Notes: generated from the letters alone by a model not told the origin. A DNA stretch of 64,000 bases from Nonomuraea sp. NEAU-A123 (GCF_018603905.1 NZ_JAHFZZ010000006.1:310001-374000), one strand, 5' to 3'. Positions 8,103-16,428 are shown, numbered from the stretch's first letter. Numbers and translations: made by a program.

Positions 8103-8660
8103 TCAGCCCATCAGTTGTCTCATCGGCTGCCAAGGTGTGGCGTCGAAGATCAGTAGGATTGAGACGATCCGGCCGTCGACGAGCTTGAAATGCTCGGCCG
8201 TGCGCTGGGTGCCCACCGGTGTGGCGGTGTGGACGTCGTAGACGAGCGTCGCCTCCGACTCGCCGTACAGTTCGCTGATGAGGTCGACCCCGGTGACCAC
8301 CTGGACGAAGCCGACGATCCCGGCCAGGTGGCCGGCGGCGTCGTCAGAGGTCATGAGCGGGCTCCGGAAGCTGAACCCGTCGCCGATGAGGGCGGCGGCG
8401 GTGGTCACATCGCCCCGGAACCGCGCCTCGTGGTAACCCCGCACGACGTCACGCGTCCGCCGCTCGCCATGCGTCAGACTTTCGCCCCGCAGCTCGCCGT
8501 ACGCCGGGTTCTCGCCCGGCACGGCATCACGTGTCCGGCTCTCGTCGTGCGTCCGACTTCGGCCCTGCAGTTCGCCGTGCGCCCGGTTCTCGGTCTGCGC
8601 GGCATCACGCGTCAGGCTTTCGTCGTGCAGGTCGTCACGCGCCTGGCTCTCGCTGGTCAA
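8103..8660 (-). CDS. NTF2-like protein with repeat-derived N-terminal extension
   Basis: Residues from about 68 onward (TRDVVRGYHEARFRGD ... DGRIVSILLIFDATPW) form an NTF2/SnoaL-like domain of about 115 residues. Before it lies a hydrophilic region built of a 26-residue repeat: residues 12-37, 38-63 and a partial 64-73, each starting H(D/G)E(S/R)xTRD. The TTG start at 8660 overlaps the MarR stop as TTGA and has GGAAGG about 7 bases upstream. That makes the extension translatable, but internal initiation near the domain is possible. Coupling to the MarR gene suggests it is controlled with it. Confidence 0.7.
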   Translation of the reverse strand: MTSESQARDDLHDESLTRDAAQTENRAHGELQGRSRTHDESRTRDAVPGENPAYGELRGESLTHGERRTRDVVRGYHEARFRGDVTTAAALIGDGFSFRSPLMTSDDAAGHLAGIVGFVQVVTGVDLISELYGESEATLVYDVHTATPVGTQRTAEHFKLVDGRIVSILLIFDATPWQPMRQLMG

Positions 8661-9211
8661 GAGGCACCTTCCAAGTACTGGGCCAGCCGGTGCTGGTTGT
8701 CGGCCACCCGGAGGCAGAGGTGCCGGAACCGGGTCAATTCATCGGTGGTGAAATCCCGGAACATCGCCGCCATCGCCCGCTGCGACGGCTCGCTGAACGC
8801 CTTGATCCATTCCCGTCCCTCGGCAGTGATCTGGGCCAGCACGGAACGCCGATCCCGCTGGTCAGGGACCCGCCGCACCAGCCCCTCCCGCTCCAGGGTG
8901 TCGACCAAACCGGTCACGTTCCGCGAGCTGACACCGGCGGACTGGGCCAGATCCCCGATGCTCACCCCGTCCTCGTCGGAGGCGCCGAGCCGCATCAGCA
9001 GGTCCATCGCCCCGGAGCTCAACCCCCTGCCCTGGCTGCCGTGGGCGCGCATCCGTTCGATGGCGTGGAAGGCGGTGCGGACGGCGGCCGCGGCCTCCAA
9101 CGCGGCGGTGTCGCCTCCGCCGGTGAACTGCCGCATGGCGGCCCTGGTCTCGGGATCGAAGAGGCTTCCGTCGGGATCACTGTCGAACTCTGATTTATGT
9201 ACGTCCTTCAT
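8657..9211 (-). CDS. MarR-family transcriptional regulator
   Basis: The 184-residue protein has a winged-helix domain at about residues 45-140. ISGDLAQ-type recognition is visible in VSIGDLAQSAGVSSRNVTGLVDTLEREGLVRR, followed by the wing motif DQRDRRSVLAQIT. MarR dimers usually repress their own promoter and release DNA on binding a phenolic or other ligand. An AGTACGTACT palindrome lies 17 bp upstream of its start. It forms an operon with the NTF2-like gene, which is a candidate ligand-binding or effector partner. Confidence 0.9.
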   Translation of the reverse strand: MKDVHKSEFDSDPDGSLFDPETRAAMRQFTGGGDTAALEAAAAVRTAFHAIERMRAHGSQGRGLSSGAMDLLMRLGASDEDGVSIGDLAQSAGVSSRNVTGLVDTLEREGLVRRVPDQRDRRSVLAQITAEGREWIKAFSEPSQRAMAAMFRDFTTDELTRFRHLCLRVADNQHRLAQYLEGAS

Positions 9212-9218
9212 GATGAGT

Positions 9219-9239
9219 TAGTACATTAGTACGTACTTC
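9219..9239. promoter_or_regulatory. Putative MarR autoregulatory operator
   Basis: A perfect 10-bp palindrome AGTACGTACT (9228-9237) is preceded by a direct repeat of TTAGTAC (9219 and 9226). The cluster lies 8-28 bp upstream of the MarR start codon, typical of an autorepression site. The site is direct observation; the assignment to this regulator is inference from position. Confidence 0.55.
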
Positions 9240-9421
9240 ACGACTTGTCGACCAAGCGGAGCCACGGATCGCGAGGCTCTGAGGTGGTCCGCGCCCGGGC
9301 CAGGCCGTTGATCATGAGGCCGGCCGTCAGTGGCGCGGCGAGAATCGGCTCGGACTTTTCATGAACTTTGCCGCGAATGCCGTCGTCTTTTCCTACGGAA
9401 ATGACAGCGACAGGGGGCATA

Positions 9422-9806
9422 GTGAGAAAGCTGCTACTCGTCACCGCCATCGCCGGACTCGCGCTCGCCACCATGGGCACCGCTGCCGCTTCGGCGGCCG
9501 TCCAGGCGAATCCCCGTGCGTATCTGACCCGATAGGCACGGGAATGCGCTCGCCGACGCCGAATTGGTGGGCCGCAACAAGATCATCGTCTGTGACCGCA
9601 GCACCGACCACCGCTACGCGATGGCCAAGGTCAGGTACCAAGGGCACACCTACCAGTACGTCAACGCCTACAAGAACCAGGACTGCGTCGAGCAGACGAC
9701 CAGGCGCATGCCGCACGGCAAGATCGAACTATGGGCCTGCGTGAGCAAGCCGTACAAGGTGAAATTCGACTACTGCGGGGCGAAGAAGACAGTAGTCCGC
9801 CCGTAA
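9422..9806 (+). pseudogene. Small secreted cysteine protein interrupted by a frameshift
   Basis: GTG 9422, with GGGGG 4 bp upstream, begins a clear signal peptide (MRKLLLVTAIAGLALA..AAASA). That frame stops at TAG 9533-9535. The mature part continues in the +1 frame from about 9528 to the stop at 9806 as a basic protein with four cysteines (VCDR, DCVE, WACV, DYCG). The second frame has its own TGA at 9525-9527, so neither frame alone makes a secreted protein. A single extra base within CCCGA at 9528-9532 would explain it. It may be a recent mutation, a sequencing error or programmed frameshifting. I do not recognise the family. Confidence 0.65.
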
Positions 9807-9821
9807 AGGAATTGCCCATTC

Positions 9822-9865
9822 AGCACGATGGGCCGCCGTTAATTACGGCGGCCCACCATTGTGCT
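9822..9865. terminator. Bidirectional stem-loop terminator
   Basis: GGGCCGCCGT and ACGGCGGCCC form a perfect 10-bp stem with a TAATT loop (9830-9854). Outer AGCAC/GTGCT arms extend it (9822-9826 with 9861-9865). It sits between convergent genes that end at 9806 and 9887, so it likely serves both. There is no long T-run, which is usual for GC-rich actinobacterial terminators. Confidence 0.85.
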
Positions 9866-9886
9866 GTCATTTCCGCTGCCGGACAA

Positions 9887-10846
9887 TCAGGCGGCGGGAA
9901 TGGATCCCAGGCGCCCCGCCTGATAGTCCTCGAAAGCCTGGGCCAGCTCGGCGCGGGTGTTCATGACGAACGGACCGTAATGGGCCACCGGCTCGCCGAT
10001 CGGCCGGCCGCCCAGGACGATGACCTCCATCGTGTCCTTCGCCGACAGGGTGATCGTCTCGCCCGCCGTGGCCAGGCCGGGACGGTCGCCGAAGCCGTCG
10101 AACACGGCCAACTGCCCGCTGGCCAGCGGGCGCCGCTCGGCGCCGACCGTGCCGCGTCCCGACAGGACGTAGGCGAGCGCGTTGAAGTCGCTGCGCCACG
10201 GCATCGTCAGCCGCGCGCCCGGGCTGATCGTGGCGTGCAGCAGGGTGATGGGTGTCTGGGTGCTGCCGGGGCCGGCGTTCCCGGCCAGGTCGCCCGCGAT
10301 GAGGCGAACCAGGGCGCCGCCGTCGTGGCTGCTGAGCAGTGCGACGCTGGAGCTTCCGATGTCCTGGTATCTCGGCGCGATCATCTTCTTGGCGCCCGGC
10401 AGGTTCACCCATAGCTGGATGCCGTGGAACAGGCCGCCCTTCTGCACCAGCCACTCCGGCGGCGCTTCCTTGTGCAGGATGCCGGCGCCGGCGGTCATCC
10501 ACTGGGTGTCACCGTTCGTGATCGTGCCACCGCCCCCGTTGGAGTCGAGGTGCTCCATCACACCGTCGATCATGTAGGTGACGGTCTCGAAGCCGCGATG
10601 CGGGTGCCACGGGGTGCCCTTGGGCTCGCCGGCCGCGTAATCGACCTCTCCCATCTGATCCATCATCACGAACGGGTCGAGGTACTCCGGCTTGATCGCG
10701 GCGAGGGCGCGGCGGACCGGGAAGCCCTCACCCTCGAAGCCGCTCGGCGCGGTCTCGACGGCGAGCACCTTGCGGCCCTGCGTCCCGGCGACCGGCTCTG
10801 GCAGGCGCGGGAGGGTGAGCGGGTTCTCTACGGTGACGGCGGGCAT
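9887..10846 (-). CDS. Pirin-family bicupin protein
   Basis: The 319-residue protein has the pirin N-terminal cupin signature: DPFVMMDQMG, then HPHRGFETVTYMIDG with metal-binding histidines, and the downstream glutamate in HLDSNGGGG. A second cupin follows (about residues 180-285). Bacterial pirins are iron proteins; some oxidise quercetin and others regulate metabolism. The exact role here is unknown. ATG 10846 is chosen because GGGAGC lies 6 bp upstream and family members start near MPAVTVENP. The upstream in-frame extension to 10885 lacks support. Confidence 0.9.
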   Translation of the reverse strand: MPAVTVENPLTLPRLPEPVAGTQGRKVLAVETAPSGFEGEGFPVRRALAAIKPEYLDPFVMMDQMGEVDYAAGEPKGTPWHPHRGFETVTYMIDGVMEHLDSNGGGGTITNGDTQWMTAGAGILHKEAPPEWLVQKGGLFHGIQLWVNLPGAKKMIAPRYQDIGSSSVALLSSHDGGALVRLIAGDLAGNAGPGSTQTPITLLHATISPGARLTMPWRSDFNALAYVLSGRGTVGAERRPLASGQLAVFDGFGDRPGLATAGETITLSAKDTMEVIVLGGRPIGEPVAHYGPFVMNTRAELAQAFEDYQAGRLGSIPAA

Positions 10847-10984
10847 GTCGGGCTCCCTTCGGCGGAATCTGCTCTGCTCAACCAAGTTTAGATTTCAACT
10901 ATTCCAGGATCCGCCTCTCCCGCGCAGCCGGCGACGTGATCACAACCGGCTGCGGGTGGATCCGCCACAGCCGCAGGGGCCGGG

Positions 10985-12400
10985 TCAGGACGTCTTGAGC
11001 AGCGTGAACGCACCCCGCGCCAGCGCGACGAGCTCCTCGTAGACCTGGTCCTCGTTGAGAGCGGCGGACGGGTCGGAGGCCATGGCCGTGACCACGAAGG
11101 TGCGTCCGGACGGCGTGCGGGCCAGGTAACTCAGGTCGAGCACGCCCGGTTCGGAGCCGCCCTTGTACCAGACCGTCGGCCACTCCTTGGCGGGCAGCTT
11201 GATCCCGCCCGTGTTCTGCGACATCACCTCGCCGATCCGCCTGTCACGGCTCTTCGCCAGCTCCGCGTACGCGCGGCAGATGTCGGCGGGGGAGCCGAAC
11301 CACTCCACCGAGTCCAGCTCGCGCGGCACGGCCCACGGGGTGACGCTGGACAGCGGGAGCTTGTCGACGACCTCCGACAGGTAGGCCCGCCGCCCGGCCG
11401 TGTCGCGTGACAGGTACTCCTTGGCGTGCCGCGGGTAATCGGCGCCCTTGAGCACGAACAGCTCCCTGGTGCTCAGGAACGGGGTGTTCCGCTTCACCTG
11501 GCCGTGCCAGGAACGTACGGTGTGCTCGACCGACGTCCGGCCGGCCTGGTGGAGCAGCAGGTCCGCGCCCGTGTTGTCGCTGATGGCGATCATCAGCTTG
11601 GCCGCCTCCAGCACCGGCACCTGGCTGTTGTCGGGACGGTCCTGGAGCCGGCCGCTCGGCAGGCTCTTCAGCTCGGGTGTGATCGTCATCGCGGTGTCCC
11701 AGGAGAACCTGCCCTGCTCGATCTTCTTGGCGACGGCCCCCAGGACGTACAGCTTGAACATCGAGCCGAGCGGGCGCGCCTGGCCGCCGGCGACGGCGTG
11801 GGCCGGGCGGCAGGTGCCGTCGGCCTTCACCTCGGCGGCGAGGAAGCCCGCCTGGGCCGCCGCCTTGCGTGCCCGCCGGTCCAGCTCGTCCCAGCTCGTG
11901 GGCGAGGGCTGAGGAGCCGCCGGTACGGTGAACAGCGCGGAGTTGATCTTGCCGGTGGCGTCCACCGAGAGCGTCAGCTTGAGCGTCTGGGTGCCGACCA
12001 GCACGTGGGCGATCAGAGCGGTGGGCGCGGCTCCGAGGATCTTCTCCAGCCGGATCCCGCGTAGCGAGGCCAGGATCTCATTGAACTTGGCCGCCGGCAC
12101 CTGCTCCAGGAACACCGGGGCGAGGTGCTCGGCCAGCTCGCCCTGCCCGATCGGCGCCCTGGCAGGGGCGTCGAGCAGCCAGCGCAACTGCTGCCCGACG
12201 GGCGTGCCGGGAATCTCCACGGGCGACGCGGTGGGCACCGGAAGTGATTGTGGAACGTTCCAATCGAAGGAGCCGGCAAGAGACATGGTGAGCGGCCTCG
12301 TTGTGGCACTGTTCGTGGTGGCCACTCCCGCGCACGCGGTGAGCGACACGGTCATGGCGGCCGCCGCGACGGCAAGGGCCGGTTTCGACGGGGAGAACAT
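10985..12400 (-). CDS. Lipoprotein serine hydrolase of the class A beta-lactamase fold
   Basis: The 471-residue protein has a signal peptide with lipobox LTAC (Cys near 23). An N-terminal region (about 40-190) of unclear fold precedes the penicillin-recognition domain. That domain has all three motifs: SxxK in GSMFKLY, SDN in AISDNTGAD, and KGG in VWYKGGSEPG replacing KTG. It could be a beta-lactamase-like enzyme or a D-Ala-D-Ala-type hydrolase; the Glu of the omega loop cannot be placed with certainty. A PBP lies 1 kb away, which suits an envelope function. Confidence 0.85.
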   Translation of the reverse strand: MFSPSKPALAVAAAAMTVSLTACAGVATTNSATTRPLTMSLAGSFDWNVPQSLPVPTASPVEIPGTPVGQQLRWLLDAPARAPIGQGELAEHLAPVFLEQVPAAKFNEILASLRGIRLEKILGAAPTALIAHVLVGTQTLKLTLSVDATGKINSALFTVPAAPQPSPTSWDELDRRARKAAAQAGFLAAEVKADGTCRPAHAVAGGQARPLGSMFKLYVLGAVAKKIEQGRFSWDTAMTITPELKSLPSGRLQDRPDNSQVPVLEAAKLMIAISDNTGADLLLHQAGRTSVEHTVRSWHGQVKRNTPFLSTRELFVLKGADYPRHAKEYLSRDTAGRRAYLSEVVDKLPLSSVTPWAVPRELDSVEWFGSPADICRAYAELAKSRDRRIGEVMSQNTGGIKLPAKEWPTVWYKGGSEPGVLDLSYLARTPSGRTFVVTAMASDPSAALNEDQVYEELVALARGAFTLLKTS

Positions 12401-12543
12401 GGCAGCTCCTTCGACTCGGACTCAGGCGCGGGCCCGGACTCGGCGGAACACGTGCCCCCGGCCAACCGGCCCCGTCCTACATACCGCACCCGGTGAGTCG
12501 TCGTCCTCGCATCCGCGGAGTTGCCGTTGGCCGAGCGCGGGGC

Positions 12544-13389
12544 TCAGCCGAAGACGGCGGGGGGCGGCACCGGGGCCAGCACCGCGTCGCCGTCCTTGAT
12601 CGGGTAGGCGCCCGCGACGAAGTTCGTCAGCGCCTCCCCGTGCACGCACCTGGCCTGGGTGAGGCCACCGGCCGCGCGGCGGGTCAGCAGGCCGATCGGC
12701 AGCTCCGCCCGCGAGGCGGCGACGATGAGGTTGCCGAAGCGGCGCCCGCGCATGACGCCCGGCTCGGCCAGCAGCGCGACGTGCCGGAACGTGCTCTGCA
12801 CCGTCGCCACGAGCCGCCTGGCGAAGGCCAGCCCCTTGCCGTCGGCCATGTTGATCAGCAGCGTGCCCGACGGGCGCAGCACTCTGGCGATGTCGCCCAT
12901 GTACTCCGTCGTGGCCAGCTCGACCGGCATGGTGGCGCCGGAGAAGGCGTCGAGGACCAGCAGGTCGGCCGAGTCGTCCCAGACCTTGGCGGTGCCCTCG
13001 CGGCCGCCCTGCACGATCACCTTCAGCCGTGGCACGGACCGCAGGTCGAGCTGCTCGCGGATCAGGTTGACCAGCAGCCCGTCGGGTTCGAGGACGATGT
13101 GCCGGGAGCCGGGGCGGGTGGCCGCGACGTAACGCGGGATCGTGCACGCCCCGCCGCCCACGTGGACGCAGGCGAGCGCGCCTTCCGGAAGAAGATCGAT
13201 GACGTCTGCCATAAGACGTACGTACTCGAATTCCAGATAAGTAGGGTCTTGTAAGTCAACGTACGACTGAGGTACGCCATCCTTGGACAGCACCCAGCCG
13301 TCCTGCCTGTCCAGGTCCCGGAGCAGTTCTATCTCGCCGAACGTCACCGGGTAGAGGCCGGGCATCGGCTCCCGCTGTCCTCGTGCCAC
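12544..13389 (-). CDS. Spermidine synthase-like Rossmann protein
   Basis: The 281-residue protein has an AdoMet/dcAdoMet-type Rossmann core: VHVGGGACTIPRYVAATRPG as the glycine loop, IVLEPD as strand 2 acid, and DLLVLDAFSG as the active-site strand. It lacks membrane segments and is shorter than MFS-fused homologues. Polyamine aminopropyl transfer is the family activity, but many actinobacterial members are uncharacterised. GTG 13389 is favoured because AGGAGGGG lies about 6 bp upstream. The start codons of this gene and the divergent PBP gene are only 27 bp apart. Confidence 0.78.
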   Translation of the reverse strand: MARGQREPMPGLYPVTFGEIELLRDLDRQDGWVLSKDGVPQSYVDLQDPTYLEFEYVRLMADVIDLLPEGALACVHVGGGACTIPRYVAATRPGSRHIVLEPDGLLVNLIREQLDLRSVPRLKVIVQGGREGTAKVWDDSADLLVLDAFSGATMPVELATTEYMGDIARVLRPSGTLLINMADGKGLAFARRLVATVQSTFRHVALLAEPGVMRGRRFGNLIVAASRAELPIGLLTRRAAGGLTQARCVHGEALTNFVAGAYPIKDGDAVLAPVPPPAVFG

Positions 13390-13416
13390 GCTGATCCCCT
13401 CCTGGGAGTAAACCGT

Positions 13417-14961
13417 ATGCGACGACGAAGGCTGATTGTGCTGTTTATCGCCGTTATTGCGGTAGTCGGCGCAGGTGCCTTCGCGATGGTGGCGTCCACC
13501 AGGGTCAAGGGCAGTGCCGCGCAGACCTCGGCCGCCTATTTCGCGGCGTGGAAGCGGGGGGACCTGCAGGGCATGGCGGCCCTGGTCTACCAGCCGCCGG
13601 CGGACTTCATCGCCCGGCACCGGTCGTTCTCGGAGGATCTGCACGTCGAGGACATCCAGTTGCGGCCCGGGGCCGTGAAGGGCACGGGGGAGACGTCCGC
13701 CGAGGTGCCGTTCACCGGGAGCAGGAGGCTGAGCGAGTTCGGGGCGTGGCCGTTCAGCAGTACGTTGCGGCTGGCCGTACGCGACAGGACCTGGAAGGTG
13801 CTCTGGGCGCCGGAGACGCTGGATCCCCTGCTCAAGGACGGCGGGACGGTGCGGCTGACCGAGTTCGACGGGCCCGCGGTCCAACTGGTGACCAGCGAGG
13901 GGGAGAAGATCCCCAACGACAGCTACGCCGAGTCCTACCTCGCCGAGCTCAAGCCGGAGTTCGACGAGGTGGGAAAGGGGTGGGCGCTGGAGGCGGCGCT
14001 GCCGGGACAGCAGGCGCGGCGGCTCATGACCGTCGAGCCCAAGGTGAGCCTGGAGCGCACGACGCTGTCGCGCTCGGTGCAGGCGGCGGCCGCGCGGGCG
14101 CTCGACGGGGTGCGGAACGCCTCGATCGTCGCGATCCGGCCCAGCACCGGCGAGGTGCTCGCGGTGGCCGACCGGCTGGAGGACAACTACAGCGCGTTCC
14201 GCGACTTCTTCCCGCCCGGGTCCACGTTCAAGACGGTCACGGCGGCGGCGCTGCTGGAGGCGGGCCTGGATCCGGCGGCGGAGGTGGACTGCCCCGGCAC
14301 GTACACGATCCCGAACTCCAGGACGGTCAAGAACGCGGGCGAGCAGGGGCACGACACCGTGACGTTCGCCGACGCGTTCGCGTACTCCTGCAACACCACG
14401 TTCGTGCGTGAGGCCATCGACCGATTATCGGCTGACAATCTGGTCGAGACCGCCGCGAAGTGGGGGTTCAACGGCGCCGAGCTGGACACGGGCCTGGGTG
14501 GTCACTGCGGCCGGCTGGATCCGCCCGACAGCGTGGACGAGCTGGCGGCAGACTCCTTCGGCCAGGGCTCGGTGGAGGCGACCCCGCTGTGCATGGCGAT
14601 GGTCGCGGCGGCGGTCGAGAGCGGCTCACTGCGCGTGCCGCGCATCCTGTCGAAGGCCGCCGTGGAACGGATCGACGGCCCGCCCGCCAAACCGGTCGAA
14701 CTCGACGAGGGGACGGTCACGGCGCTGCGCGACATGATGGCCGCCGTCGTCGACCACGGTACGGCCGCTGCCGCCGGGCTTCCGGCGGGCGTGTCCGGCA
14801 AGACGGGGACGGCCGAGGCGGGGACGGGCGAGGCGGCACGGGAGCACGGCTGGTTCATCGGATACCGCGATGACCTGGCCTTCAGCGTCTTCGTACGGGA
14901 CGGCGGCTCGGGCCGGAGCGCCGCGCTGCCGGTCGCGGCCCGCTTCCTGAACGGGCTATAA
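13417..14961 (+). CDS. Penicillin-binding protein (class B-like transpeptidase with NTF2-like domain)
   Basis: The 514-residue protein has one N-terminal membrane anchor (about 5-28), an NTF2-like MecA-N-type domain (about 35-130), a dimerisation region, then a transpeptidase domain. Catalytic motifs are SxxK in GSTFKTV (near 269), SxN in YSCNTTF (near 327) and KTG in SGKTGTAEA (near 465). It crosslinks peptidoglycan on the outer face of the membrane. It resembles the actinobacterial PBP family with low beta-lactam affinity features (MecA-N domain), although resistance cannot be inferred. GGGAG lies about 9 bp before ATG 13417. Confidence 0.92.
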   Translation: MRRRRLIVLFIAVIAVVGAGAFAMVASTRVKGSAAQTSAAYFAAWKRGDLQGMAALVYQPPADFIARHRSFSEDLHVEDIQLRPGAVKGTGETSAEVPFTGSRRLSEFGAWPFSSTLRLAVRDRTWKVLWAPETLDPLLKDGGTVRLTEFDGPAVQLVTSEGEKIPNDSYAESYLAELKPEFDEVGKGWALEAALPGQQARRLMTVEPKVSLERTTLSRSVQAAAARALDGVRNASIVAIRPSTGEVLAVADRLEDNYSAFRDFFPPGSTFKTVTAAALLEAGLDPAAEVDCPGTYTIPNSRTVKNAGEQGHDTVTFADAFAYSCNTTFVREAIDRLSADNLVETAAKWGFNGAELDTGLGGHCGRLDPPDSVDELAADSFGQGSVEATPLCMAMVAAAVESGSLRVPRILSKAAVERIDGPPAKPVELDEGTVTALRDMMAAVVDHGTAAAAGLPAGVSGKTGTAEAGTGEAAREHGWFIGYRDDLAFSVFVRDGGSGRSAALPVAARFLNGL

Positions 14962-14991
14962 CCTCCGGTAGGCCGCGTTGAGCGGTTCACC

Positions 14992-15015
14992 GTAACCTAC
15001 GGTACCGTAAGTTAC
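14992..15015. promoter_or_regulatory. Inverted repeat abutting the trhA start codon
   Basis: The 24-bp imperfect palindrome has a perfect 12-bp core TACGGTACCGTA (14998-15009) and matching GTAAC/GTTAC ends. It ends on the base immediately before ATG 15016, replacing the space where a Shine-Dalgarno should be. A related half-site TAACCTCCGGTA occurs at 14959. A TetR-type operator over a leaderless promoter is the simplest reading. Confidence 0.65.
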
Positions 15016-15663
15016 ATGACGACCATCTCCGCGAAGCCGAGGCTGAGAGGCTGGTTGCACGCAGGAGCGTTGCCCGTGACACTGGTCGCCGGGTTCGCGC
15101 TCGTGGCGCTCGGTCCCACCCTGCAGGCCCGTCTCGCCTCCGCGATCTACGCGATCACCTCGGGCCTGCTCTTCGGCATCTCGGCCACCTACCACCGTGG
15201 CACGCTCGGCCCGCGCCTGGCCGAGGTGCTGCGCCGCTTCGACCACGCGAACATCTACCTGATCATCGCCGGCACCTACACCCCCTTCGCGCTGCTCGCG
15301 CTCGACGGGGCCGCCCGTGTGGCCGTCCTGGCGATCATCTGGGGTGGCGCGCTGTCCGGGGTGCTCTTCCGGGTGTTCTGGATGGGCGCGCCGCGCTGGC
15401 TCTACACGCTCCTCTACCTGGCGCTCGGCTGGACCGCGATCTTCGTGATGCCGCAGTTGCTCGAAGGCGCGGGCGTGGTGGCCGTCGTGCTGGTCGCCGT
15501 CGGCGGCGCCTTCTACACCGCCGGAGCCATCGTGTACGGGCTGCGCCGCCCGGATCCGTCACCCGGCTGGTTCGGCTACCACGAGGTGTTCCACGCGTTC
15601 ACGGTGGCCGCCTATGTGGTGCAGTACATCGCGGTGTCGATCGTGGTCTACTCGCAGGTGTAG
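15016..15663 (+). CDS. trhA: PAQR-family membrane homeostasis protein (hemolysin III, TrhA)
   Basis: The 215-residue protein has seven hydrophobic segments and the PAQR/hemolysin III signatures: SATYHRG near residue 55, FDHANIYLIIAGTYTPF near 75-92, and the C-terminal YHEVFHAFTVAA histidine pair. These histidines form the metal site of PAQR hydrolases. TrhA proteins maintain membrane fluidity in bacteria. No ribosome site is present, and a palindrome directly abuts ATG 15016. Confidence 0.93.
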   Translation: MTTISAKPRLRGWLHAGALPVTLVAGFALVALGPTLQARLASAIYAITSGLLFGISATYHRGTLGPRLAEVLRRFDHANIYLIIAGTYTPFALLALDGAARVAVLAIIWGGALSGVLFRVFWMGAPRWLYTLLYLALGWTAIFVMPQLLEGAGVVAVVLVAVGGAFYTAGAIVYGLRRPDPSPGWFGYHEVFHAFTVAAYVVQYIAVSIVVYSQV

Positions 15664-15819
15664 GGGCCCTGGTGTGCGGCGGGGTTCAGGAGTAATGATG
15701 GATAAAGGCTGCTCAGGTGGCTGATTTCGCCCGAGCGGCACGGAATGGTCGGCGGCAGGTTACCGACTTTTGACCGCGCGGTGGTCTGCTTTCGTGATCG
15801 ATCGGGAGAACAGACCAAC

Positions 15820-16353
15820 ATGGAGCAAATCGCACACACCTGGTGGCTCGTCCTCATTCGCGGCATTCTCGCGGTGATCTTCGGCATCCTGGCGCTGATC
15901 TGGCCCGCGATCACGCTGTACGTACTCGTGATCTTCTTCGGGGCGTACGCGATCGTCAGCGGGATCTTCTCGCTGTTCGCCGCGTTCCGGCACGACGTCA
16001 AGTCCCGTGCCTGGCTCGTCATCTCCGGAATCATCGGGATCCTCGCGGGAATCGTGGCGTTCGTCTGGCCAGGGATCACGTCGCTGGCACTGCTCTTCGT
16101 GATCGCCTTCTGGGCGATCTTCGGTGGAGTGTCGGAGATCTTCGCCGGCATCCAGATGCGCAAGGTGATCGAAGACGAATGGATGCTCATCATCGGCGGC
16201 ATCCTGTCCGTGATCTTCGGCGTCCTGCTGCTCATCTGGCCCGGCGCGGGCGCGCTCACCTTGGTCTGGCTGGTCGGCATCTTCGCCATCCTGTACGGCA
16301 TCACGATGATCGTGCTGTCGTTCCGGGTGAAGAAGCTTGCGCCTACAGCCTGA
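15820..16353 (+). CDS. HdeD-family DUF308 membrane protein
   Basis: The 177-residue protein has six short hydrophobic helices arranged as three repeats of a GIxxIxxGIxxLxWPxxT pattern (ILALIWPAITL, IVAFVWPGITS, VLLLIWPGAGA), the hallmark of HdeD/DUF308 proteins. In enteric bacteria HdeD relates to acid resistance at high density; the actinobacterial function is unknown. ATG 15820 follows GGGAGAACAGACCAAC. A longer in-frame start at 15745 would add a hydrophilic tail with no support. Confidence 0.88.
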   Translation: MEQIAHTWWLVLIRGILAVIFGILALIWPAITLYVLVIFFGAYAIVSGIFSLFAAFRHDVKSRAWLVISGIIGILAGIVAFVWPGITSLALLFVIAFWAIFGGVSEIFAGIQMRKVIEDEWMLIIGGILSVIFGVLLLIWPGAGALTLVWLVGIFAILYGITMIVLSFRVKKLAPTA

Positions 16354-16357
16354 AGCC

Positions 16358-16378
16358 CGGAAATTTTCCGCATATAAC
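16358..16378 (+). promoter_or_regulatory. Palindrome and -10 candidate upstream of lat
   Basis: CGGAAATTTTCCG (16358-16370) is a perfect 13-bp inverted repeat in the 75-bp gap between the HdeD-like gene and lat. TATAAC at 16373-16378 is a good -10 hexamer, so the palindrome would lie in the promoter spacer, where a repressor would block polymerase. Alternatively it is part of a weak terminator for the HdeD-like gene. Confidence 0.45.
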
Positions 16379-16428
16379 GGGCTTGGGCAGGGAAACGTAT
16401 GCCATGTCTGGTTCAACGTGGAGGAGAC

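Noticed and set aside
9238..9480. 80-codon minus-strand frame beside the MarR gene
   Set aside because: No Shine-Dalgarno, and it overlaps the signal peptide region of the plus-strand secreted protein; no recognisable domain.
13389..14352. Long minus-strand extension of the spermidine synthase-like gene across the PBP gene
   Set aside because: The PBP gene on the other strand has all catalytic motifs, and the ribosome site at 13395-13402 fixes the start at 13389.
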